This document shows positions 9,293 through 19,494 of a stretch of 23,574 bases of DNA, piece by piece (within the stretch, counting starts at the first letter, position 1; every line of letters starts with the position of its first letter). The notes under the pieces were generated by a model that had not been told where the DNA came from, searched no databases, and worked only from the letters and a program-made list of their open reading frames with translations. Origin of the DNA: Welwitschia mirabilis (Eukaryota > Gnetophyta > Gnetopsida > Welwitschiales); the NCBI GenBank assembly GCA_051453625.1, contig JBOZIK010000001.1, positions 291,460,863-291,484,436 of the forward strand, written 5' to 3'. The translations under genes and the position numbers were made by a program.

Positions 9293-10058
9293 TGATTGAT
9301 ATATATGAAAAATATATATTTATTATTCTCATTTCATAATCATAAGGTCAATGTTTTGTGATACAACTTATGCTTGAAGTCCTTTCTTGTCTTTTCCATC
9401 TTAACTTTTGAAATATCCTTTCTTGTCTTACCTTGCCTTACCTGAATCATACTAGGAGATGTGAAATTTTCACTGTTCTCACTCTGTAGTTCTTGTATTA
9501 AACAAGTGATAAAACTAGAGCTTAATTACTAAGGAGCACAAAGAAAAAAGGAGATTATCTCTTCTAGTTTATGTTGAGAAATTATTTTGGAGTGAGACTT
9601 GTATACTTGTTGAAAATCATGAATTCAGCTATATTATGTTATCTTAAAAATACATTAAATATTAGATTATGTACATCTTCCTTGAGACATTATTGAATTG
9701 AAATATGAAGTTTGACTATGCATCTCCTCCAAAAATTTCTTGAGAATTTATTTTAAAATGAAATTTGTAGTTCTTAGCGAATGTTGAAATTTCAATTATT
9801 ATGATTATGAGAATACTCTCCATAATTTTATTTATTATGAATTAGACATTAGTATTCTAGGTTACTTTTTAAAAAAAAACATTCATTGCTTAATGGAGAA
9901 GCGGCCATATTAAATAAAGTAATGTTTTTTGGTTGTAAAAATTTGGATGTTACATCTTCAAAAGTAATGTCTTTCAATCTTAAAAGAGTGGAAGTTACAT
10001 TTTGGTATCACAGTATCAAGTTTAAAAAAATTCAACTGTAGAATTTTGGGGTCTTACA

Positions 10059-10163
10059 TGTAGTCTCCCTTAAATATTTTCTTACTTATTATAGATTAAT
10101 TACTATTACATGTATATAATTCTACTTCAAAGTATAGCCTATATGCACATAATTTTTACTCTC
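10059..10163. other. Right flank of LTR element, nothing recognised
   Basis: AT-rich sequence immediately outside the LTR, with no matching target-site duplication visible. Confidence 0.5.
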
Positions 10164-10502
10164 TAAGGCATTTCTAAACCCAAGGTCTTGTTGGATCCCT
10201 TGATAGGTTTTGTCATGGATTACTTCAAGGGTTTCTTCCTCATTCCTAATGGATATGGTTCAGATGTTATCAATTCTAGTCTCATTTATCCCTTCAAAGT
10301 TTTCAAGTCTCTTAGGTTTATGGAATATAGGAAGGTTTTCTTCATCTTATTATTGATTAAGATCCCTGAGAATTGGGTTGTTAGTTTGGGCTATTTGCTA
10401 AAGGATTTTATTAATGTTTTTCTTGATTTTGTTGGTTGTTTCTCCCAAAGAATGAGAATGGAACCAAAATGTGTTAGAATAAGATTTGATGGCAATTTCT
10501 AA
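10164..10502 (+). other. Unassigned open frame of about 110 codons
   Basis: The frame is open from the stop at 10164-10166 to the stop at 10500-10502, with no early ATG; the first in-frame Met is about ten codons past the TTG at 10188. The translation has ordinary protein-like composition (for example IPENWVVSLGYLLKDF, then CVRIRFDGNF). Its length is above what is usual by chance at this base composition. The IP-x-W-V...LG-x-L pattern is faintly like the N-terminal domain of plant LINE ORF1/DUF4283 proteins, but too weak to assign. The frame breaks up immediately downstream. It is most likely a fragment of a transposon protein. Confidence 0.25.
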
Positions 10503-11414
10503 AAATCTTTGAAAAGTATATTTGAAAGGATATGGAAAGGAAGATGAGGAATAAGGATCAAAGGATGACGAATATGAAAATGAGAATGAAGGGTACAGAC
10601 TGTGAGAGGTTATGATGGGTATAAGATCAAACTCTTGTGGGTTGATATAAGGATCTTAAAGCTCATCATTACAAAGAGATTAATCTAGGTATGGATGGAG
10701 CTGAAGATACTCTCAAAGATCTATCTAGAACGAATGAAGTCTCTTAAAGTGCATTTAGATTAATCATAGTTTTAGAAACTATAGGGATAGATAGGTGGAA
10801 GTTAGAAGATGTTTGAAATGATTTAAGTGTATGGCTCATTATTAAGTTTCAAAAAATAGGTTATGGTTTTTACTAAAAGATCACGTTTTTCTAACTTTTT
10901 GCAGTTTTATAAGATGTTTGTTATCTGAAAAGGTTCAAATTGGTCATAATACATTTCTATTAAGGTTGCAGAGTGGTCTAGGCAGGAATGATAATGATGC
11001 TAGTTAGGAAAGGTGGTGGCATTAGTCCTTTGATGCAAAACAATTTGAGAAATGATAAGAGTTATTTTTTAGATTAGTACAATAGGTTTCGGGTTATAGG
11101 GTCTATGAAATTTTTATCAAAAAATAAAATTAACTACAACTTAGAAAAATGCAACCTAGAAAAATATTCTTATATGTTTTTTTTAAATTTTTAACAGAAA
11201 TAAAATTAAATAAACTAAGAGATTTACAAAAATTTATGAAAAGAAGAAAAACACAAAATGCATAAAACAAAATATTAGAATTTAAAACTTAGTTTTTCTC
11301 CTTCACAATATCAATTTCAGTTGCAACCTACAAGAAATTCATTAGACCTAGAACATGAAATTTCAGATATAGAAATATATTTTCATATTAGAATAAGAAC
11401 AAAACAAAACTCAA
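10503..11414. other. No gene; probable leader/interior of a minus-strand LTR relic
   Basis: No open frame of note. On the minus strand the part from about 11600 leftwards is T-rich and non-coding, as expected of the leader after the primer binding site at 11615-11632. Nothing else is recognised. Confidence 0.4.
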
Positions 11415-11418
11415 AAAG

Positions 11419-11555
11419 TGGACTAGTGTGAGCTTCACTGAAAAAGGATCAGTACCTATCATTGAAAGAAAAAGAAAACACAAAAAAAAAAAGGTAAATG
11501 GATCAGTTTGGGTATCACTAGAAGAAGGACTAGTACCCACCACTAGAAAAATAAA
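11419..11555 (-). repeat. Two diverged tandem copies, period 80 bp
   Basis: TGGACTAG...TTCACTGAAAAAGGATCAGTACC from 11419 is repeated from 11499 as TGGATCAG...ATCACTAGAAGAAGGACTAGTACC, the copies being joined by an A-rich stretch. The copies differ considerably. They lie in the presumed leader of the minus-strand LTR relic. Confidence 0.6.
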
Positions 11556-11614
11556 AACTAGCTAAAAATTATGAGAATAAAATCATGTACTCTTAAAAAG
11601 CTATCATGCCAATA

Positions 11615-11632
11615 CCCCTGACAATGGTGCCA
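11615..11632 (-). promoter_or_regulatory. Primer binding site, tRNA-Asp type, minus strand
   Basis: CCCCTGACAATGGTGCCA matches the 3' end of plant tRNA-Asp (CCCCGGCAACGGCGCCA) at 14 of 17 positions plus one inserted T. All mismatches are C-to-T or G-to-A, as expected from decay of methylated CpG/CNG sites. Read on the minus strand it is the TGGCGCCGTTGCCGGGG site that follows the 5' LTR in many plant Ty3/gypsy elements. Confidence 0.65.
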
Positions 11633-11644
11633 AAATCTTATTCA

Positions 11645-12831
11645 TGTATAGTAATGAACTGGATTTAACTAAGTGAAAACCTACTATCATTCTTCCATAG
11701 GGATATATGTGGTAACTTTTACAAAAAATACATAATTAATTTAACTTGCAATAGGAAGAAAAATAAAATGAAAACTAAAAGTTTAGAAGAAAGTGATCTT
11801 TGATTAGCGACAGAAGGGAACAAAAGTGTTTAAGAATCTAAATGATTTACTAACACTTCACCTTTGCTCCAATGATTCCTATATCCTAAAACATAAACTG
11901 ACATTATCAAGTTATTAAGGCTTAGTGTGAAGAAATAATCTCATCCACCACATGAGTATTGGTGAGTTACTCAGTTCTCATGTTAGCCCTTCATAAGCAT
12001 TAAAAGTTTGAACCAAAGTGTATAAGATCTATCAAATTATGGCAACTATGAAATCATAGAAGTAACCTCAAATAACTCACCTGATGTGAAAGAACTTTAC
12101 AATTAAATAAGCTTCACCTAAAGATTTCTGATACATATTTTCATGCATTAACAATGAAAGAATAAAACCTACTTAAGAACTAATCTTACCTAAATATTGC
12201 TAATGCTAAATAAATTGTACAATAAAAATGAAAGAATTAAAACCAATTATTATATTAAAACATGAAAAGTATACATTACATTAAATAGAGAAAGAGATGA
12301 ATAAGGATAACTCCTCAACTAACCTTAGATCATTTTGCCCCCAAGAAAGAGAAGTAGAGTGCCATGACATCCTAGCACTCTAAGTCTTTTCCATGTTAAG
12401 TGAATTAAAAGATGTTTACAATGGGTGCTCAAGGCCCTTTTATAAATAACAAAAGGCTTGAGGAGCATTTTTATGATTACATTAGTTAAATGATTGATCG
12501 ACAATTACATAAGGATGGTTACATTGGGCAGTTACTTAAGGAGGAAGTTATAATTTTGGCATATAGCCACAAAGAAAGACTCTTTGTTTTCTTATGCAAA
12601 CATGGTACTGAAATGTCCTTTAATTGTTGATGATGCTTTCAATGAATTCCACTTTATGGATCTTCTACATGATCATCCTCGTTATGCCACATATTACTTT
12701 TAACATGTCATTTTGTACTTCTGTCATGTGTTGTTAGGTTTTAAGATTTATTCTGGATTACACTTGACTTAGCCCATAAGTTAATTATGATGAAATACTT
12801 GAAATAATCTAGAAACATGAGTTTTGCATCA
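11645..12831 (-). mobile_element. Minus-strand LTR relic next to tRNA-Asp primer site
   Basis: The primer binding site at 11615-11632 requires a 5' LTR to its right, reading leftwards. On the minus strand this stretch would start TGATGCAAAA (12831) and end ACTATACA (11645), about 1.19 kb, with a TATA box at about 12435-12447. Both ends were chosen from the TG/CA rule and distance to the primer site; no partner LTR is in the window to confirm them. The + strand element ending at 10058 cuts into or abuts the interior of this relic. It is probably an old gypsy-type insertion. Confidence 0.45.
12428..12462 (-). promoter_or_regulatory. TATA box within a 12-bp inverted repeat
   Basis: On the minus strand TTATTTATAAAAGGG is a strong TATA box. 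It lies between complementary arms CTCAAGGCCCTTTT (12428-12441) and AAAAGGCTTGAG (12451-12462), 12 paired bases with a two-base bulge. Because of the symmetry a + strand TATA reading (TATAAATA) is also possible. Confidence 0.5.
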
Positions 12832-14960
12832 GTTTACCTTAAAAGGCCAATTGGACTAGTAGTCCTAGTCAGTGGTGTCAACATTTGGTTCTGGAAGTTC
12901 TTCAGTTTGGGCATAGTACACCTACTCGTGTTAGGAGAAAGTTTATAATTTCATGAAAAATAGTATAAAGGGAAGAAGACATTAATATGTGATAGAATAA
13001 TGTATTTTAATGTTTCTCCCTATGATAAATTAATCAATTATACTTGTTTGTAATATCAATTTTACATGTAGACACACTACCTTATCTCTTAGAATAAATT
13101 AGTTCATACCTTAAATCACTTTAGAAAGGATTTTCATTCCTTTAAGTAACTATGGTCCATCTTGTAGATAGAAGAAAAAATGAATACGGAAGAGCGTGAA
13201 AATAATACCAAAGATAATTCCATGAAATAAGCATATTCCATAACGTACTTTCGTATTAATGAAAAATGACAATCTAGGAGAGAAGATGAGCTTTGTGATA
13301 AATTATTTCTATGAAAGAAAAAGTACCAATCTAGAGAAAATTACTAGGATATAATCAAAAACAAAGAAGGAAGATGAAGCACAAAATAGGAAGTTGTAAA
13401 AGAAGGCAATATAAAATCAAAAACAAGTTAAGGAGTAAACATGGAAGAATTTAAAGAAAAATCAAATACATAGGATAATTGTCCTTTGGCTACTATAAGA
13501 TAAGAATGGTCCTATGTAAATACTGATAAAATAAAATAATAACTATATCACATGATTTATTTTTCCCCTTCAAATTTAAAAAATTATTTCAAAGGAAGGT
13601 ATAAATAAATTTTTTGATGATCATTTTTTACTAATTAAGTTGTGATCGATATCATTATGATTTTTTTTCATAAGTAATACTCTCTTGTAACTTATTTTAA
13701 AAGCTAAAAGAAGTAGTTTGGAATATAATCAAAAGTCTAAAATTAAATCATACTGACATCATTATCATGAATACTTATATTCTCATTCTTTTAGATCTCT
13801 ATGAAATCTATTTTTATAAAAAGTCAAAATTAATGATGAATAATCATTTCAAACCACTAAATTAGTTAAATAACATCAAGAACTAGAAAATAATAGCATG
13901 AATTAATTTGGTTATGTATCTTGTAAGAAATATTAAATCGTGATTAAACTCTTGGTACTCAAAGCTACTATAATTTAAACCCTATTCCTAATAAGGTAAA
14001 ATCACATAAGAATTATAATATTAAAGATTGATATTCTTGATCATTAACTATACAATCCTCATCTCATCTTTTATTATACTTTTATTAGAGAGCATTTTCT
14101 ATTAACCATTTACTAACTTTCATGATTATGATGAATTTTTATCTCATTAAGATCTTCCCCCTTCATAAACATGAGGAAGTATTTATTTTATGAGGCATAA
14201 CCCTTGTTACTCATATGTAAAATTTTATAATTGGATTATATTTACTGGATATTTTTATTAGTAATTAATAAAATTTAATGATCGATAATTTATCTTTCAT
14301 TTGCTTCTATTTTTATAATGTTGTTGTTTTAATCAAGTTTTCTAATATAGATGACATGGAGATGTATCAAGATCTAGATTATACGTTCTTAGCAATATGT
14401 TAAGGAAGTTTTTAAGACTTCTTAATAAATAAATATTTATATTATGATCATTTATTATACCTTGTTGAAGGTTGGTGCTAAGATGTAACCTCATGGCTCA
14501 TATCTGGTATATTAAACATGTGTTGAGTTTTTTTTATTAATTACATCATTCTATTGGGGTAAATTCCATTAGATTGCAAACCATGCTAGGAATAATTGTC
14601 CATGTTGTGCTTAACCTACTCACTATCACAAAGTTACCACTTCCTCATTAAAGGGTCCTAATAGATCTCCTCCCTATGCTAAGCATCCTATGAGATAGCT
14701 GTGCAGTTCCCCTCTGCTGGGTGGTTGGAGGTGCACTTTTGACATGTCAAGATCATATCTTATCTCCACAAGTGTCATCCCATCTATGTAACCAAAGCAC
14801 TATCATGGGTCATGTGGGATATCTAGTCAAAACTCTATTACCTCCTTTGGTAACACAGACACAAGTGATGCATGGTTGTTATTAGATCATGCTATAAGGT
14901 ATTGGGTATGTAATAAGAGAACAGGGGAATTGGAAAAATCAATTTTTGAGAGGTTCTAGT
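12832..14960. other. No feature recognised
   Basis: About 2.1 kb of AT-rich DNA with stops in all frames. A 13-bp palindrome (GGACTAGTAGTCC, 12853-12865) sits near its left edge. The part from about 14460 is somewhat richer in G/C, like transposon sequence, but shows no ends, primer site or coding motif that I can name. Confidence 0.5.
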
Positions 14961-14961
14961 G

Positions 14962-14995
14962 ACCCCCTAAACATTATTTTGGAACATAAGGGGGT
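14962..14995. repeat. Inverted repeat ACCCCCT/AGGGGGT
   Basis: Seven-base perfect arms at 14962-14968 and 14989-14995 enclose a 20-base AT-rich loop. The right arm, AAGGGGGTG before TGTGATAG, also looks like a polypurine tract followed by an LTR start, but I found no partner LTR. Confidence 0.6.
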
Positions 14996-15200
14996 GTGAT
15001 AGTTCTAACTAGATAGCCCAGTAGTCAACCCTTATTTTTGGGTGGTTAACCAATTTATTTCACCATTCTATTAAAATTATCATTATAAATGAGAATTATT
15101 TAATGGAAAAATCTCATTTCCATGCTTCCACATAAGTCTCAATGTGAAGTCCTTCTATGATAATCACCCTACGAGGTTGAAGCAAAGGCTTTTCACAAAA

Positions 15201-15270
15201 CCCACAATGCCCACAAACATCCCATGATGCCTACAAACACCCCACGACGCCCACAAACACCCCACAATCA
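15201..15270 (+). repeat. 20-bp tandem repeat, 3.5 copies
   Basis: Exact 20-base units start at 15201, 15221 and 15241 with a half unit at 15261. The pattern is CCCAC(A/G)A(T/C)GCCCACAAACA(C/T). It is much richer in C than the surroundings, and differences between units are mostly transitions. Confidence 0.9.
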
Positions 15271-15530
15271 TATCTAAGTACTAATAATAAGCAAAAATGC
15301 CTACACTTAGCATGATATATTACTATACCTAAGGCTTTGAAAGTCTTGTTTAGGATGATGGTATGCCTAAATTAAAGACTTATTAACCTTTACAATTGAA
15401 ACAAGATTATAGAGTTCACTTAGTTAATACAATTATTTAAGCATAAATAGAATCTTGATTTATTGTATTATGTTAATTAGTTCCTTATATATCATTTTGT
15501 TTACCTATGTTATCATTGGATAATCCCCTT

Positions 15531-15630
15531 NNNNNNNNNNNNNNNNNNNNNNNNNNNNNNNNNNNNNNNNNNNNNNNNNNNNNNNNNNNNNNNNNNNNNN
15601 NNNNNNNNNNNNNNNNNNNNNNNNNNNNNN
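15531..15630. other. Assembly gap (100 N)
   Basis: Exactly 100 Ns, the usual placeholder for unknown length. CCCCTT occurs immediately on both sides. Confidence 0.97.
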
Positions 15631-16691
15631 CCCCTTGTTATTATCATAATGTTAAACTTTAATCTCACTTTACTTTTATCCTATAATGGATCATTTACTG
15701 ATTGCTTTCAAAGATCTAGAAATTATATTTACACTTCTAATGGAAGAACAACATTCTAAATATTATGAATTCAGTCCATTATACTATAGCTACATCTTTT
15801 AAGAATGTAAGTGCCATTATTATTATTAACTGAATTTCATCTAAGCTATTTTATTTAAAGAGATATATAAAATAAGATTGTCTTGTATCTTATCTACAAG
15901 TGTTAGTTATTGATTTGCTTGACCATCTCCTATATTAGTATCTGTTATTTGAAGTCATTAAAAGAGTGAAGCACTAAATTCAAATCGACACTTTTATATT
16001 TCTTTAATAACTTATTTTTTCTTATGGGCGATATGATTAAAAGTGTGGTTGCAATATTGAATACTTAACACTTATTTTATTAATAATTAGGTTCTTTTAT
16101 TAACTTGAATAAATCAGTCCATTCTAAAAGAGAGGTTACTTTTGTTATGCTTTTTTTAGAACAGTTCTATATGTAAATGAAATTTATAGAATCTTGTAAA
16201 TGCCAAGTGACTTTAAATTTATATAGTATCAAGTTTGGCAATGTTTAGTAAGAACTATTAAAGATAAAACTCAAAGATTGTCCTTTGAAAAGGTTAAAAA
16301 AATCTATTTATTTGCTACTTGTATTGATCTATGAAAAGGTTTATTCTATCATTTATACTTCTTTACTTATTTAGCCCTATCCAAAGTGGCATTTAATCAG
16401 CTAAATAAGTGGATGACATGCTTTATATTTTTTATTCATAGAAATAATATAGGCTTTAAAAAAGTGCCTTGGAAGAGCTATTGTGGACTTAAAAACAAAG
16501 GGGACTTGTATTCTATCATTTTCTAAACAAAATTAAATAATAAAAAATATGATAAAATAAAATACATAATTTACTTTTATTGAAATAGACAGCATAAATA
16601 ATTATACAAATTCTATAAATAAACATGTTAGTATCTTATTAAACATACAAGTCATTATAATCAAAACATTTTCCAAGATACTACTTATGCA
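15631..16691. other. No feature recognised
   Basis: AT-rich sequence with stops in every frame, between a gap and the 3' end of the LINE. Confidence 0.5.
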
Positions 16692-17036
16692 TTTTTTTGA
16701 TAAGATAGAATACTTTATTATATAATATACACTGGAGCATACAAAAAAAGAAAACAAAGTATATATTCAAGAAAGAAAAATAATAGTGAATGTCAAACTT
16801 GAAACTTCTAGTAACCATAGCTTTCCACAGAAGCATGATAACCATTTTTTTTAAAATAAATGATTTTAATTATTTCCAAACCTTCATAATGTGCTAAGCA
16901 AGGCATTCATAAGTTTAGACCCTTAACATTCTAAATGAAGAATAAGTATTCCACTAGTTAGACTGGCACCCATTGATCAAAAGGAATAATAAAGCATAGG
17001 TGAAAACATTGAACTTGGAATTTTTATTGATAATAA

Positions 17037-17078
17037 CCTTCCTTCCTTTTATTCCCCCTCCTCCTCCCCCTTCCTTCA
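17037..17078. repeat. 42-base pyrimidine-only run broken by one A
   Basis: CCTTCC... to ...CCTTCC on the + strand is C/T throughout apart from a single A; the minus strand is the polypurine counterpart. It lies in the 3' part of the LINE. Confidence 0.8.
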
Positions 17079-18059
17079 TAGTTCCTTTTCAAGGGTATAC
17101 CCACCACAACCATTGAAATGTATGATTTAATTATTCTTATGGCCTTATGGTATGTTAATCAAATCATCTAAAGCTTTAATCAAGTCATCTAAAGGCCTTC
17201 CCATTGTAGCCTAAAGTTTAATTTTTTGCTTAGTGCTGCTTATATGAATGTCTTCCCATTGGACATTGATTATAACTTCTTTAATTTGACAATTTAACTT
17301 GTCCACTTTATTTGAAGGAAGATTCTATTAAGCATGTTTTTGTTTATATAAAGAAGCCTTTTCCTAATAAAATCATTTTTAAGCTTTATTAACTAAGAAA
17401 TATAACATTTTGATATCACCTAGTCAAACCCAGTTACACTAAAAAGAGGATGATTAGCGAGATAAGGAACCCAAGAAAATAGCTAAACATCTATAACAAT
17501 GAATCTGAAAATAATTTCTATTGGTTTGTCCTAAATTTAGCTTTGAATTTAGTCCATTCTAAAGGAAGTAAAGAATTGATATTATAGAAAAAATCTGTGA
17601 TGTGTAGAATGCCTTAGTGATTAAATTTAATCCTTTATCTATATATGAAGTATAAATAGCTAAACTCTTAGCATTTTCATAATAAGAAGTCCAACAAATT
17701 AAAATTTATTTGATTGAATTCTAACTATGTTGGGAATCTTTCTAATGAAAATATGAGATGACTTTTTGCTATGCAGATGAGGTCTGTCAATGCACAATTG
17801 AGTCTAAAATTTTAACTCCAATAGTAGTAATAATTTAATTCTTCCATTGAGGATCATGCCATATTTTAGAGTTATATGAAATTATTGATTTACTTTCATG
17901 TCTAATCAAGAGCTTTTAACCTTCATTACTAATAAATATCTCCAAATACATTTAATAACTAGTAATATTTCTTGATGATATGCAAAAGAAAAGCCTAAGT
18001 CTTCTAGCTCTTTATCAAGCATACAAAACTTCCAATTAACTTAAGGAAAATAATGATGA

Positions 18060-19494
18060 ATATTACTCCCCTCAAAAACCTCTAAGGAGGATCTAATTAA
18101 TTACTCTAAATTTTTTATAAGAATTTTTTAAATGAGACATAAAGGAAGAGAAATAAACATGAAATAATTAAAGAGTCTTAAAAACCACAATAAATTTACC
18201 TTCTAATGAAAGAAGTCTTACAACTCACTTGCATCTTCTCCCAAAATTGATTAGTAGACACTAAAGGACAAAAAGAAATGCCTAATAAGGTGATAACATC
18301 AAAATCATATGTCCATATCCAAGGAAAATTTGAAAGCTAATAAGTAATATCTCCAACTATAGTTCTTATTTCTTGCTTTTTATTCCAATTAATAGCTAAA
18401 CATGAGCCTTTACAATAAACTTTAATATAATAAAGAGTTGTAAGGCTATCTTCTTCTTCTCTTCATAATAAAAAACTATCATCTATAAAGTGGCTATTGA
18501 TAATTTGATGTGGTATATTAGGCAAGGAGAAACCTTTAATTCTATTGTGATAGAGGTCATTCTTTAAAAAATACTTAAAATCTTTAGTTGAAAGAATAAA
18601 TAGATAAGAAGAAATAGGACAACCTTATCTAAATGATCTTTGCAGATTAATTATTTGCCAATACTATTATCAATGCAAATCTTAGCAATGGAGTTTGAAA
18701 ACGATGATTTCATATTAGAAATAAAATAGGATCTAAAATCTAACTTCCTCAACATTATGAAGATTAAAGGCCATTCCATCCTATCATAAGCTTTTGCATA
18801 ATTAAACTTTAGGAGAATAATATTTTGATGAGTATCCTTTGTCTTAGTCATATCTTTTGCTACTATGAAGACATTATCCAAAATAAGTCTTCTTAAAAAC
18901 AAATCCTATGTGTTCATTCTTAATTAGTTGATGTAAAAAATCCTAAACTTTTAATGCAAGAGCTTTAGCAATAAGCTTATAACTGACATTCAATAAAGTG
19001 ATAGGATACCAATTGGTGATCTCGGATCTATCTTTTGACTTTAGTATTAACTTTATAAAGTCTGGATTAATCATTTGACTAAGAGATCCTACAGAAATAG
19101 CTTCCTTATACATGTTATAAAAATCAACACTAATGTCATCCCAAGGTTGTTCATAAAATTCACAAGCTAGCCCCTTTAGACTAGGAGATTTACAATTAGT
19201 TAAGAAAAATAAAGCCTCTTTAAAATCAGACATAGTCAATAAGCCTTCCTCATCTAAAATAGAGAAATAACAAGTGGAAATCATAGATAAACAACATTCT
19301 AGATGTTCTCTATCAATTTCACAAGAATCCAATACATTTGAATAAAATTAAAAAAGGCTTTACCATGTCAAATTACTTTAAAACAACTTCATTAATGACA
19401 TTTATCTCATTTAATTCTCTTCGAGACCTTCTAAAAATTTGAAAAATTCTTTTGAGACTTTGTCTCCTGCATTTAGCCAAGATAGCCTACACTT
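18060..19494 (-). pseudogene. LINE ORF2 reverse transcriptase, broken
   Basis: Reading leftwards on the minus strand the fragments follow family order. CRLSWLNAGDKVSKEFFKF (19434-19494) matches the RxxWLxxGDxNTKFF block before the palm. A 129-codon frame (18943-19332) has GLACEFYEQPWDDI and NWYPITLLNVSYKLIAKALA, equivalents of the usual GLPAEFYKxFWD and FRPISLLNVxYKIIAKxLA. An 83-codon frame (18651-18902) has LLKFNYAKAYDRMEW, the motif A region, with Asn where the catalytic Asp of LDFxKAYD belongs. GCPISSYLF follows in another frame, then HFIDDSFLL (HFIDDS at 18475-18492), the F/YADD box with Ile for Ala. WNKK and thumb-like residues continue to about 18060. At least two frameshifts and several stops separate these pieces, so no enzyme can be made. 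Confidence 0.85.

Larger units (their letters stand above)
8082..10058 (+). mobile_element. Right (3') LTR, complete, 1,977 bp
   Basis: The right LTR starts TGTCCACA directly after the polypurine tract and ends GTCTTACA at 10058, where similarity to the left LTR (ending 2481) stops. It has a good TATA box at 8522-8530, a hairpin-like array at 8945-9292, and near its 3' end a second primer-binding-site-like sequence, TGGTATCACAG (10003-10013). It supplies the 271 bp (9616-9886) that are unsequenced in the left copy. The flank after it begins TGTAG; the two bases before the left LTR are CA, so no 5-bp target duplication can be shown. Confidence 0.88.

Noticed and set aside
18651-19332. Two separate genes from the 83- and 129-codon frames
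   Set aside because: Both are pieces of one broken LINE reverse transcriptase in consecutive family order.
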